Positions 17,157 through 26,267 of a stretch of 64,000 nucleotides of DNA are shown in pieces. A program made the translations under genes and the position numbers. The notes beneath the pieces are model-generated. The model was not told where the DNA came from, made no database searches, and worked only from the letters and a program-made list of their open reading frames with translations. Source of the stretch: an uncultured Clostridia bacterium (GTDB taxonomy: Bacteria; Bacillota; Clostridia; Oscillospirales; Ruminococcaceae). Position 1 is the first letter of the stretch; each line of letters starts with the position of its first letter. The DNA is taken from contig CALCUE010000026.1 in assembly GCA_937906945.1 (NCBI GenBank), positions 124,001 to 188,000 on the forward strand, in the 5' to 3' direction.

Positions 17157-17961
17157 AAATTTCCTCCAAAAAGGCAATCAAATGATATAGCGCGTCCTCT
17201 TCACAAGACGGCAAAACCAAATCCGCCGCACTTTTTACCTCTTCCTGCGCGTTATCCACCGCGGCCCCGATTCCCGCCATCTGAATCATTTCCTTATCAT
17301 TTTCATAATCGCCGACGGCGACCACATGATCCATCGGAAAATCCATATAGCGGCAAAGCTCTTTCAGCGCATTGGCTTTGGAATTCTCCGGCGGGAGGAT
17401 CTCTAAATAATAGGGACTGGACGTAAGAAGCTGAACATCCTCCCCACAAATTTCTGTCGCGAAGGAACGGACTCTGTCCATATCTTTCGGATCACAGCTA
17501 ATGATATATTTATAGACATCATCAGGGATCTTTTCAAAACCGTCTTTAAAAAACCGATAATCCGATTGAAAAAGATAGTTTTTTAATACGTTTCCTGAAG
17601 TCAGAATATTGACGCCCGTTTTTTCAGCAAAATGACAGTCGCAAAAAGGAAACTCCTCAACAATTTTCCGGCAATATTCCTTGGCTCGTAAAGAAATATA
17701 ATGGAGATTCTTTATTTCATCCGTCTTCCAATCGTACAAATAGCCACCGTTGATGTGGATCGATGGAGCGTTGACGATCAAACCGTCCAGAAGTTTACGT
17801 GTGACGTCAATGGCTCGACCGGTCGCTACTGTAAAGTGTCCTCCCTTTTCAGTAAAACGCTGAATAGCCTCCCTGTTTTTTGTGGATAGTCCATCGCGTT
17901 CCCGTAGCAAGGTGCCGTCAATATCTGAAACAAGAAGGATATCCGAAAGCTTTTCTATCAT
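17149..17961 (-). CDS. Cof-type HAD phosphatase
   Basis: 270-residue HAD hydrolase of the Cof subfamily. Motif I is DIDGTLL with its two catalytic aspartates; motif IV is GDYENDKEM. The central cap of about 100 residues fits Cof proteins that dephosphorylate sugar phosphates or flavin intermediates. The substrate cannot be told from sequence. Overlaps rluD by four bases. Confidence 0.88.
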   Translation of the reverse strand: MIEKLSDILLVSDIDGTLLRERDGLSTKNREAIQRFTEKGGHFTVATGRAIDVTRKLLDGLIVNAPSIHINGGYLYDWKTDEIKNLHYISLRAKEYCRKIVEEFPFCDCHFAEKTGVNILTSGNVLKNYLFQSDYRFFKDGFEKIPDDVYKYIISCDPKDMDRVRSFATEICGEDVQLLTSSPYYLEILPPENSKANALKELCRYMDFPMDHVVAVGDYENDKEMIQMAGIGAAVDNAQEEVKSAADLVLPSCEEDALYHLIAFLEEIYG

Positions 17962-18875
17962 TCCAAAGCCTCCAACCTGTTTTCAAAGGCCGTAAAATAA
18001 TCCGGCAGTGGCGCGTTAAATTCCATATATTCCCCCGTTCGGGGATGAATAAAACCGATCGTACCGGCATGGAGACATTGTCCATGAAGCTGTTCAATAA
18101 CGGCTTTTGGACCATAGAGCGGGTCTCCCGCTACCGGATGTCCTAACGAGGCCATATGGACGCGGATTTGATGGGTACGACCAGTCCGAAGCTTACATTG
18201 AATGTGTGTAAATCCTCGATACCGCCGTACAACCGAAAAATGCGTTTGCGCACTCCTTCCGGTATCAATAATGGCCATTTTTTTCCGGTCTTTGACGCTC
18301 CTACCGATAGGCGCGTCCACATCGCCTTCCTCCGGAAGATTGGTACCATAAACAATAGCCTGATAAATCCGGTTGACGGTATGTTCCTTAATTTGCTCCG
18401 CCAAATGAATGTGGGCAAAGTCATTTTTGGCCACCAACAGAAGACCGCTGGTGTCTTTGTCGATGCGATGGACAATTCCCGGCCTTAAAATGCCATTGAT
18501 TCCGGACAAACTATCTTTGCAATGCCACAAAAGAGCGTTGACTAACGTTCCTGTATGATTCCCCGGAGCCGGATGGACAACCATTCCTTTCGGTTTATAG
18601 ACCACCAAAAGATCGTCATCTTCATAATAAATATCCAGCGGAATATTTTCCGCCTCAACGTCAAGTTCCACTGCGTCCGGAACCAGAAGAACCACTTCCT
18701 CGCCGCTTTTTACAACACGGCTTTTTGCGACGATTTTTCCTTCCATCGTAACATTTCCCGAAACGATGAGCTTTTGAAGAGCGGACCTTGTCAGATAATC
18801 TATATTATCTGATAAAAATTTATCGAGGCGGACACCGTCCGCCTCTTCCGGAACCGATAAAACGATCTTATTCAT
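17958..18875 (-). CDS. RluD-family 23S rRNA pseudouridine synthase
   Basis: About 305 residues: an S4 RNA-binding domain near the N-terminus (VRLDKFLSDNIDYLTRSALQKLI) and a catalytic domain with HRIDKDTSGLLLVAKN carrying the catalytic aspartate. It converts uridines of large-subunit rRNA to pseudouridine. The start MNKIVLSVPEEADG at 18875 overlaps the end of lspA and fits the family better than the longer frame from 18923. In many Firmicutes it follows lspA, as here. Confidence 0.92.
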   Translation of the reverse strand: MNKIVLSVPEEADGVRLDKFLSDNIDYLTRSALQKLIVSGNVTMEGKIVAKSRVVKSGEEVVLLVPDAVELDVEAENIPLDIYYEDDDLLVVYKPKGMVVHPAPGNHTGTLVNALLWHCKDSLSGINGILRPGIVHRIDKDTSGLLLVAKNDFAHIHLAEQIKEHTVNRIYQAIVYGTNLPEEGDVDAPIGRSVKDRKKMAIIDTGRSAQTHFSVVRRYRGFTHIQCKLRTGRTHQIRVHMASLGHPVAGDPLYGPKAVIEQLHGQCLHAGTIGFIHPRTGEYMEFNAPLPDYFTAFENRLEALE

Positions 18876-19407
18876 GGTTTCTGTCCTGACTGAAAAGCAT
18901 TTCCAGATCTTTATCCAGAGCATCCAAAGTCTGCTGCTTTTCTTTTTTCGCCTCTTTTTCCCGCTTTCCTTCCATAATTACCGCGAAGCAAAGAAGAAAA
19001 GCGCCAACGGTAATGCACATATCGGCTACGTTGAAAATGGCGAAATGGATAGCGCGAACATCGATAAAATCAATGACGTATCCCAAACTGATACGGTCAA
19101 TCAGATTGCCCACACCACCGGCCAAAATCATCGACAGCGAAAAAAGCTCCAGTTTATCCGTCACTTTTCCGGAAAGGAAAAAAGCGAGCACGGCAACAAG
19201 CATTACAGCGGTCACGCCAACAAGAACCCACCGATTGTCTGAAAACATACTGAAAGCGACACCGGTATTTTCCGTATAATGAAAATATAAAAGATTCGGG
19301 ATCACGGCGATTTCGCCTTTTATAAGAACTTCCGCCGCCCAATTTTTTACCATCTGGTCCAAAGCGACCATCAGAACGGCAAAAATAGTGGTAATAAGGG
19401 GAAACAT
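18868..19407 (-). CDS. lspA: Lipoprotein signal peptidase
   Basis: About 179 residues with four membrane helices. Signal peptidase II cleaves the signal peptide of diacylglyceryl-modified prolipoproteins. Catalytic aspartates are in GNLIDRISLGYVIDFIDVR. The C-terminal tail is extended by about 30 charged residues (EKEAKKEKQQTLDALDKDLE). The ATG at 19407 has GGAGGT five bases upstream; the frame opening at 19497 would add 30 unrelated residues. Confidence 0.94.
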   Translation of the reverse strand: MFPLITTIFAVLMVALDQMVKNWAAEVLIKGEIAVIPNLLYFHYTENTGVAFSMFSDNRWVLVGVTAVMLVAVLAFFLSGKVTDKLELFSLSMILAGGVGNLIDRISLGYVIDFIDVRAIHFAIFNVADMCITVGAFLLCFAVIMEGKREKEAKKEKQQTLDALDKDLEMLFSQDRNHE

Positions 19408-19416
19408 TTTACCTCC

Positions 19417-19455
19417 AAAAAATGACGGGCAGAACCCTAAAAGAATTCCGCCCGT
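19417..19455 (-). terminator. Terminator between ileS and lspA
   Basis: Inverted repeat ACGGGCGGAA / TTCTGCCCGT (one G-U pair, 19425-19455) followed by six T residues that run directly into the lspA Shine-Dalgarno site. It would stop most ileS transcripts or act as an attenuator for lspA. No separate lspA promoter was seen downstream of it. Confidence 0.75.
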
Positions 19456-19466
19456 TTTTCCAATAA

Positions 19467-22232
19467 TCAGCCTACGATTTCCGCGCAGCGAGCACAAAGA
19501 GTCGGATGCTCAACGCATTCACCGACGGTGCTGCTATGAGTCCAGCAACGCTCGCATTTCTGACCGGGCGCCACTTCTACTTCAACCTCGACACCATCAA
19601 ATTCAGATTTTTCAATTTCGACAGCCGAAACGATCAAGGCCGGAACAAGATCCTGTTCGACGGATTTCGCGAATTCATACCAACCTCTTCCACAGCGAAG
19701 GGTTACTTTAGCTTCCAGAGATTTGCCGATGATTTTTTGAGCACGGCATTCCTCCAGAGACTTATTGGCGATATCACGAAGCTCATCAATCTTTTCCCAT
19801 TTAGCCATGAATTCCTCATCCGCCGCAATTCCGCTGGTTTCCGGCATCCGATTGAAGAAGACAGAACGGGCGTCGTCCTTCTCAGAACGCGGCAGATAAC
19901 CCCAGATTTCCTCCGCGGTAAACGAAAGGATCGGAGCCAGGTAAAGCGTCATCGAACGAAGGATTTGATAAATAACCGTCTGTGCGGCACGGCGGCTTTC
20001 ACTGTCGGCCTTTTCAACATACAGGCGATCTTTCAGAATATCCAGATAGAAGTTGGAAAGATCCGTCGTGCAGAAATCACGCATGGAAGAATAAACAATG
20101 TGATAATCGAGCTTATCATAAGCGTCCTTGCATTTGGTGATGATTTCATCCATTCTTGCAAGCGCCCATTTGTCGATACCGTCAATTTTATCCAACGAAA
20201 CAGAATCTTTATCCGGATCAAAATCGTAAAGGTTCGAAAGAATAAACCGGGCGGTGTTACGAATCTTGCGATAGACATCGGAAAGCTGTTTCAAAATATC
20301 CGGAGAAATACGGATATCAGCATGGTAATCCGACGAAGCGACCCAGCTTCTCAGAATATCGGCACCGAATTTATTGGTGACCTCATCAGGAGACATTCCA
20401 TTTCCGAGGGATTTGTGCATCGCTTTTCCCTCACCGTCAACGACCCATCCATGAGTGCAGACGGCACGATACGGCGCACAGCCTTTGGCGGCAACGGAAG
20501 TAAGAAGTGAAGACTGGAACCAGCCACGATACTGGTCAGCACCTTCCAAATAGAGGTCTGCCGGCCAATGAAGGCCATGCTCATCATCACATACCGCCGC
20601 GTGAGAAACACCGGAATCAAACCAGACGTCCATAATGTCCATTTCTTTGGTGAATTCACCGCAGCCACATTCACAACGGAATCCTTCCGGAAGGATATCT
20701 TTTGCCTCGTATTTATACCAGGCATCGCTTCCTTCTTTTTCATAAAGGTCAGCAATGGCGTTGATCGTCTCTTCGGTGATGATCGGTTTTCCGCAATCTT
20801 TGCAGTAGAAAATCGGGATCGGTACACCCCAGGTACGCTGACGGCTGATGCACCAGTCGCTGCGATCGACGACCATTCCTTTAATCCGGTCACCGCCCCA
20901 TTCCGGGATCCATTGAACGTCATCAATGGCTTTGCAGGCATCCTCTTTGAAACCATCGACAGAGCAGAACCACTGTTCCGTCGCGCGGAAGATGATCGGA
21001 GATTTACATCTCCAACAATGCGGATACTGGTGAATGATTTTTTCAACAGCAAAAAGAGCATTGAGTTCCGTCAATTTGGCAAGAATAGCTTTGTTGGCAT
21101 CGTTGGTGGTCAAACCACAGAATTCACCGGCCTCTTTTGTGAGCTTGCCGTCACCATCGACCGGAACAATGATCGGAATTTCCGGATAATGGTTTACACA
21201 GACCTCAAAGTCCTCTACACCGTGTCCGGGAGCCGTATGGACGCATCCGGTACCGCTTTCCAAGGTTACGTGGTCACCGACAATAATAGGGCTTACACGG
21301 TCAATAAACGGATGGCGATACGTAATATATTCCAGTTCTTTACCTTTCAGGCTGCCTTCGGAAACGGTATATTCGGTGATTCCGGCCGCTTTCATCGCGC
21401 TGTCAACCAATTCTTTGGCCATGATGTAATACTCGCCATTGGCGTGAACGGCTACATAATCATAATCCGGACCAAGGCAAATGGCAAGGTTTCCGGGCAA
21501 CGTCCAGGTCGTCGTCGTCCAGATAACGAAATAGGTTTTATCCAACTCGACGTTAAGAGAAGCCAGTTTTCCCTGCTCGTCCTCTACTTTGAATTTGACG
21601 TAAATGGAATGGCAGGTATCCTCTTCATATTCGATCTCCGCTTCTGCCAGTGCCGTTTTGCATTCCGGACACCAGTAAACCGGTTTCAATCCTTTATAAA
21701 TGAAGTCTCTTTTTGCCATTTCGCCGAAAATACGGATCTGAGTCGCCTCATGTTTCGGCTGAAGGCTCATATAGGGATGCTCATAATCGCCGATGCTTCC
21801 GAGACGAAGAAACTCATTTCTCTGGACATCTACATAGTGGAGCGCGAATTCCTTACAAACCTGACGAAGCTCCAAAGCCGAATGGATATTCTCTACACCG
21901 ACTTTTTTCATTGCCTTGAGTTCGATCGGAAGGCCATGGGTATCCCATCCGGGAATATACGGGGCTTTGTAACCCGTCATATTTTTATACTTAACGATGA
22001 TATCTTTCAGCACCTTATTAAGGGCCGTACCCATATGGATATCGCCGTTAGCGTAAGGAGGGCCGTCATGAAGAACGTAGAGCGGAAGCCCTTCGTTTTT
22101 CTCCATCAGTTTTTGATAAAGACCATCTTCCTGCCATTTTTTCAGCATTTCCGGTTCCCGTTGTGGAAGATTTCCACGCATTGGAAACTCGGTTTTCGGA
22201 AGATTTAAAGTTTCATTATAATCGGTGGCCAT
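19467..22232 (-). CDS. ileS: Isoleucyl-tRNA synthetase
   Basis: 921 residues, full length for the bacterial class I enzyme. The HIGH-type motif is in GPPYANGDIHMGTALNK, and the KMSKS-type motif appears in the variant HKSLGNGMSPDEV. The editing domain is present, and a C-terminal zinc site reads CERCWTHSSTVG...LCARCAEIV. No T-box leader precedes it; it is 23 bases after divIVA. It is transcribed with sepF and divIVA. Confidence 0.96.
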   Translation of the reverse strand: MATDYNETLNLPKTEFPMRGNLPQREPEMLKKWQEDGLYQKLMEKNEGLPLYVLHDGPPYANGDIHMGTALNKVLKDIIVKYKNMTGYKAPYIPGWDTHGLPIELKAMKKVGVENIHSALELRQVCKEFALHYVDVQRNEFLRLGSIGDYEHPYMSLQPKHEATQIRIFGEMAKRDFIYKGLKPVYWCPECKTALAEAEIEYEEDTCHSIYVKFKVEDEQGKLASLNVELDKTYFVIWTTTTWTLPGNLAICLGPDYDYVAVHANGEYYIMAKELVDSAMKAAGITEYTVSEGSLKGKELEYITYRHPFIDRVSPIIVGDHVTLESGTGCVHTAPGHGVEDFEVCVNHYPEIPIIVPVDGDGKLTKEAGEFCGLTTNDANKAILAKLTELNALFAVEKIIHQYPHCWRCKSPIIFRATEQWFCSVDGFKEDACKAIDDVQWIPEWGGDRIKGMVVDRSDWCISRQRTWGVPIPIFYCKDCGKPIITEETINAIADLYEKEGSDAWYKYEAKDILPEGFRCECGCGEFTKEMDIMDVWFDSGVSHAAVCDDEHGLHWPADLYLEGADQYRGWFQSSLLTSVAAKGCAPYRAVCTHGWVVDGEGKAMHKSLGNGMSPDEVTNKFGADILRSWVASSDYHADIRISPDILKQLSDVYRKIRNTARFILSNLYDFDPDKDSVSLDKIDGIDKWALARMDEIITKCKDAYDKLDYHIVYSSMRDFCTTDLSNFYLDILKDRLYVEKADSESRRAAQTVIYQILRSMTLYLAPILSFTAEEIWGYLPRSEKDDARSVFFNRMPETSGIAADEEFMAKWEKIDELRDIANKSLEECRAQKIIGKSLEAKVTLRCGRGWYEFAKSVEQDLVPALIVSAVEIEKSEFDGVEVEVEVAPGQKCERCWTHSSTVGECVEHPTLCARCAEIVG

Positions 22233-22255
22233 TGTTTACGTTTATCTCCTGTTAA

Positions 22256-22882
22256 TTATTCTTGTACGTCCAGATCAATTCTTTTTGTTTCTGCCATAGA
22301 AACTTCATCAAAATAAGCGGTTTCTTCCGGATCTTCATCAATTTCAGATGCCGCCTCATTAAAAACATCTTCCGTTGTCATTTCCGGAATCGTTTCTTCT
22401 TCCGCTTTTTCGCCTTCCTCTTTATTTTCTTCCTCGTTTTCCGGCATCAGACTAATGAGTTCCAAATGCTGTCTGTACATCGCGAGAAGACGTTTTTTGA
22501 AATCCGCCGTTTCTTTCTGGAGGGAGGCCAGCGTTTCCCGTTCTTTGTTAATTTTAACTTCAGATTCCGAGAAAATCTGCCGAACCTGGTTTTCCGCATC
22601 GGCAAGAAGAACTTCCGCTTTAGCCTTGGAATCCCGAACGATATTATCACCCAGTTTTTGGGCACCGATCAGAACGGTGCGAAGGCTGTCCTCGCTGGAA
22701 CGGTATTCTTCCAATTTTTCCGCCAAAACTTCCATCTTTTCTTCGGCAGATTCTTTTTCCGCGAAAAGCTTTTCATAAGACAAAGCGATTTCCGCTAAAA
22801 AATTATCTACGTCTTCCTGTTTATAGCCGCCGATCGCGGATTTTTCAAATCTTTTTTCAGAAATTTCATTCGGAGTCAACAT
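22256..22882 (-). CDS. divIVA: DivIVA family cell-division protein
   Basis: About 208 residues. The N-terminal lipid-binding motif reads MLTPNEISEKRFEKSAIGGYKQEDVDNFL, followed by a long coiled coil and an acidic tail. DivIVA senses negatively curved membrane at poles and septa. The frame opens at a TTG at 22891, but the ATG at 22882 has GGAGG upstream and begins the family motif. Confidence 0.93.
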   Translation of the reverse strand: MLTPNEISEKRFEKSAIGGYKQEDVDNFLAEIALSYEKLFAEKESAEEKMEVLAEKLEEYRSSEDSLRTVLIGAQKLGDNIVRDSKAKAEVLLADAENQVRQIFSESEVKINKERETLASLQKETADFKKRLLAMYRQHLELISLMPENEEENKEEGEKAEEETIPEMTTEDVFNEAASEIDEDPEETAYFDEVSMAETKRIDLDVQE

Positions 22883-22908
22883 AACTTTCAACCTCCATTA
22901 GTATATAA

Positions 22909-23382
22909 TCAGAAGAATACGCCGCTGCTCTCCAGCTCGTCCAAAAGATCACCCATAATATTTACGTTATACGGTGTAATGATATAGGTGCTGTTGGCGA
23001 CCCGTTTGATCTGGCCGTTGTTGGCATATGCGACACCGCTCAAAAAGTCGATCAGCCGACGGGAAACGTCTTTGTTGGTCGATTCCAGATTCAGAACGAC
23101 CGTATGTTTGGAATTCAGATGGTCGGCAACCGGTCTGGCATCGTCAAAATGCTCCGGTTTTACCAGAACGACCTGAAGCTGAGTTGTCGTGTGAATGTTG
23201 ACGACTTTGTTCTGTTTAATTTGGTCAGAAGACGATTTTCCGAAAATAGAGGTTTTAATCTCCTCTTTGTTCTCGGAATCCGCCTGTTCTTCCTCATCAA
23301 CAAACTCGCCATCCGTCTCCGGGTCCAATTCATCCGGTCCGGGAATACCGAGCACACCTTTGACTTTGTCCATAAATGCCAT
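22909..23382 (-). CDS. sepF: Cell division protein SepF
   Basis: 157 residues. An N-terminal membrane-targeting helix (MAFMDKVKGVLGI), an acidic linker, then the SepF core (VVLVKPEHFDDARPVADHLNSKHTVVLNLESTNKDVSRRLIDFLSG). SepF bundles FtsZ filaments and anchors them to the membrane. Start has AGGAGG. The core is typical; the ylmH gene often found next to it in Firmicutes is instead at 52 kb. Confidence 0.94.
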   Translation of the reverse strand: MAFMDKVKGVLGIPGPDELDPETDGEFVDEEEQADSENKEEIKTSIFGKSSSDQIKQNKVVNIHTTTQLQVVLVKPEHFDDARPVADHLNSKHTVVLNLESTNKDVSRRLIDFLSGVAYANNGQIKRVANSTYIITPYNVNIMGDLLDELESSGVFF

Positions 23383-23422
23383 TGTATTTTCCTCCTATAA
23401 AAGTTTTCCTTTTATTGTTACT

Positions 23423-24127
23423 TTATTTTCTTTCGCCGAAAAGTCCTCTTCCGACCCGAACCACCGTCGCTCCTTCCGCGACTGCCAATTCATAATCGGA
23501 AGACATACCCATCGACAATATACTAATATCTTTATTATCTATTTTTTTACCTCTAATGTCAATAAAAAGAAGCCTCATTTTTTCAAAATATTGCTTTCTT
23601 TCTTCAAAATTTGCGTCTAAACGCCCGATTGTCATCAATCCGCGAAGGCGTAAATGCGGAAGGTCCCCTATTTTTTCCACGACGGACGGGATTTCTTTAT
23701 AAGAAAAACCACTTTTACTTTCCTCTTCCGCAATATTTACTTCCAATAAAACATCCATTACTTTGTCAATGGCCGCGCAGCGTTTCTCAATTTCTTCGGC
23801 CAAATGAAGAGAGTCAACCGATTCAATCATGGAAACCTTGTCCACAATATACTTCACTTTGTTGGTTTGTAACCGTCCGATAAAATGAATTTCCACACCC
23901 GGACGATATTTTTCGTATTTTTCCAAAAGCTCCTGGACCCGGTTCTCTCCGAGAAGATCACAGCCTGCGTCAATGGCTTCGTTGACTTTTTCCGGGGGCA
24001 CTGTTTTTGTGACCGCCATCAACCGGATCTCTTCGGGATCTCTTCCTGAAGCTTTGGCGGCCTTAACGATCTTCTCTCTGATTTCGGCAACCGTCCGATC
24101 CACCTCAGGAAACAACTTTTCCGACAT
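23423..24127 (-). CDS. YggS-family pyridoxal-phosphate homeostasis protein
   Basis: About 234 residues, a PLP-binding alanine-racemase-fold protein without known enzymatic activity that buffers PLP and affects amino-acid balance. Lys of MAVTKTVPPE is the expected PLP lysine; the GENRVQE and HFIGRLQTNKVK motifs are standard. The frame opens upstream at 24223, but the ATG at 24127 fits the family length and has GGAGG upstream. It overlaps the preceding gene by 23 bases. Confidence 0.92.
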   Translation of the reverse strand: MSEKLFPEVDRTVAEIREKIVKAAKASGRDPEEIRLMAVTKTVPPEKVNEAIDAGCDLLGENRVQELLEKYEKYRPGVEIHFIGRLQTNKVKYIVDKVSMIESVDSLHLAEEIEKRCAAIDKVMDVLLEVNIAEEESKSGFSYKEIPSVVEKIGDLPHLRLRGLMTIGRLDANFEERKQYFEKMRLLFIDIRGKKIDNKDISILSMGMSSDYELAVAEGATVVRVGRGLFGERK

Positions 24128-25325
24128 AGAGATCACTTCCTCCGATAAATACTTCATCAAACAGCTGCAAAGAGTCCTTGGCCGACGGATTCCAGCGAAC
24201 GATAACATATTCCGCTCCCTCATAAAGGATCTCTATTTTACGGAATTTTACCTCCTCACGGTCCAGAATATAGACGCCTCGATTTTGTTCGCTATCAAAG
24301 CGGATCGCGCTGTTGGAAACCCGAAGTCCCGACGTTGTACTGAAAATAATGTCGGCGTTTACTTGCCGAAGGGACGCCACTTCCGGAATAAATGTCTCAC
24401 AAAGAAGCGCTATGATCTGGTTCTCGCTGGTATCGTCTTTGATGACGCTGTCCACCCGAAAATCCAAAGATTTGCTAATACCGTCAAAATTGACCTCCAC
24501 TTTCTTCCCTTCCGAAAAAAGAGCCGCGTCCTCCGGCGTTACGGAAATCAGATAATACCATTTATGGTTATCGGCGATTTTTCCTACCTTTTGCTCGACA
24601 GTCACAACATCTTTATTGATAATTTCTTCGAGCTGAGCCACTGTCATATCCGGAATCATTTCTTTGTTGATTAACGTTTCAAACCCGTCAATCTCTGAAA
24701 TAAAATAACCCGATCTCGGCGCCATCACCGTTTCCGCCTCATCCGCGGTGATCTCCGCCTCCAAAGCGTCTCTTTCCGATTGAAGAACCAGAATTCGTTC
24801 TTTAAAATAATTGTTTTTCCCGGTCAGCGACGTCTTTTTGTTGACCGAAAGCAAAAGACTGTCTTTCAAGGAAGAAAAGCCTTCCAGCGAAGGGCTGTTG
24901 ATTTTAGAGGCGTACTGGACAACCGCGTTTCCGATCTGCTCGTTGATAAACTCCGCGGAACCATAGAGCTGCGCTACGCCGGAACTTGCCTCCTGCAAAT
25001 TGCTGATTTCCTTATTGAGCTCCTCCACTTGAAGCATTTTATTGACCGTTTCTTCCGAGGAGTGCGTATAGGCGATGGGTTTGTTTTTCAGCACTCTAGA
25101 AGCATCCTCATAAAGATAGCTGACACTTCCGCCATAAGCGTTATCAATCATGGTCTCCGTACGAACGGCAAGGCCGCTGACATGAAGCCCCTCATTGACG
25201 GAGGACGTCACCGTAATTTCCGTCTCATAGGGATGATAAAAGAATCGCCATATCTGATACCCGGCATAGGCAATCAACAATACGGTCAAAAGAATGGCCA
25301 GTATTTTAAGCATTTTGCTCTTCAT
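24105..25325 (-). CDS. HlyD-like membrane-anchored protein
   Basis: 406 residues: one N-terminal membrane segment (about residues 5-27), a beta/lipoyl-like stretch (EGLHVSGLAVRTETMI), a helical hairpin, the second lipoyl-like part (ADEAETVMAPRSGYFISEIDG) and a C-terminal beta domain. This layout is that of an HlyD/RND membrane-fusion adaptor, but no transporter is encoded next to it. Its position beside sepF and divIVA suggests envelope work in division; that is inference. Confidence 0.7.
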   Translation of the reverse strand: MKSKMLKILAILLTVLLIAYAGYQIWRFFYHPYETEITVTSSVNEGLHVSGLAVRTETMIDNAYGGSVSYLYEDASRVLKNKPIAYTHSSEETVNKMLQVEELNKEISNLQEASSGVAQLYGSAEFINEQIGNAVVQYASKINSPSLEGFSSLKDSLLLSVNKKTSLTGKNNYFKERILVLQSERDALEAEITADEAETVMAPRSGYFISEIDGFETLINKEMIPDMTVAQLEEIINKDVVTVEQKVGKIADNHKWYYLISVTPEDAALFSEGKKVEVNFDGISKSLDFRVDSVIKDDTSENQIIALLCETFIPEVASLRQVNADIIFSTTSGLRVSNSAIRFDSEQNRGVYILDREEVKFRKIEILYEGAEYVIVRWNPSAKDSLQLFDEVFIGGSDLYVGKVVS

Positions 25326-26262
25326 AATTTCTCCAATGTTCTACAATAGTAAAGGCTTCGGAATAAAGTTCTTCCGGCGTTTCATATTGATCCCGATATA
25401 GCCAATGGATTTCCTTGTTTCTTCGGAACCAGGTCAGCTGTCGCTTAGCGTAATGTCTGGTTTCTTTTTTGAGCATTTCGACTGCTTCCGACAAAGAGAT
25501 TTCTCCCCGGAAATAAGGAAAAAACTCTTTATAGCCAATGGCCTGTGCCGCGGTCGTTGTATTGCCGTGCTCAAAAAGGAACCTTGCCTCTTCCAAAACG
25601 CCTTCGTTGAGCATGGCCTCGACCCGCTGTTCGATCCGATCATAAAGTTTTTCCCGATCATCAAAGGATACTCCGATATAGCAGACATCATAAGGGGACG
25701 GCGTACTATGGGACTCTTCTTGTAATTCGGACATGGTTTTTCCGGTCAGTTCATAAACCTCCAACGCTCGAAGCACCCGTCCTATGTTATTATAATGAAG
25801 TTTTTCCGCTAATTTTGGATCAACTCTGACTAGACGCTCAAAAAACTGTTCTTTTCCCTCTTCCTCGGCCAAGCGAAGCAGTTTTTCACGTACCGTCGGG
25901 TCGCTTTGAATCTCCTCAAACCGTGTATTTTGTAAAAAGGAATCTACATAAAGTCCCGTTCCGCCACACAAAATGGGAATTTTTTCTCGGGAAACAATGT
26001 CCGCCACCGCTTTTTTGGCGTCATCTACATAATCGGCAACGGAATAATTTTCATTCACGCTTAAAAATCCCATCAAATGATGCAATATTCCCTGCTTTTC
26101 TTCCTCGGAAGGCTTTGCCGTTCCAATGGAAAGCTCGGAATAAATTTGCATAGAATCAGCGGAAACCACTTCCCCGTTAAACCTTTTTGCCAATTCAATG
26201 GCAAGTCCGGTTTTTCCGGATGCCGTTGGGCCGACCACCGCCACAATCTTTATTTTTTCCAT
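25306..26262 (-). CDS. miaA: tRNA dimethylallyltransferase
   Basis: 318 residues. It prenylates A37 of tRNAs reading UNN codons, using DMAPP. P-loop GPTASGKTGLA near residue 11, DSMQIYSELSIGTAKPS for substrate binding, and TRHYAKRQLTWFRR near the C-terminus. Follows mutL by five bases, the usual mutS-mutL-miaA order. The MEP-pathway genes of the first operon would help supply its DMAPP. Confidence 0.96.
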   Translation of the reverse strand: MEKIKIVAVVGPTASGKTGLAIELAKRFNGEVVSADSMQIYSELSIGTAKPSEEEKQGILHHLMGFLSVNENYSVADYVDDAKKAVADIVSREKIPILCGGTGLYVDSFLQNTRFEEIQSDPTVREKLLRLAEEEGKEQFFERLVRVDPKLAEKLHYNNIGRVLRALEVYELTGKTMSELQEESHSTPSPYDVCYIGVSFDDREKLYDRIEQRVEAMLNEGVLEEARFLFEHGNTTTAAQAIGYKEFFPYFRGEISLSEAVEMLKKETRHYAKRQLTWFRRNKEIHWLYRDQYETPEELYSEAFTIVEHWRNYEEQNA

Positions 26263-26267
26263 TTAGC

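Noticed and set aside
20568..22208. A 546-codon plus-strand frame opposite ileS
   Set aside because: Shadow of ileS; no start signals or recognisable motifs.
22233..22255. Possible T-box leader for ileS
   Set aside because: Only 23 bases separate divIVA and ileS, far too few for a T-box.
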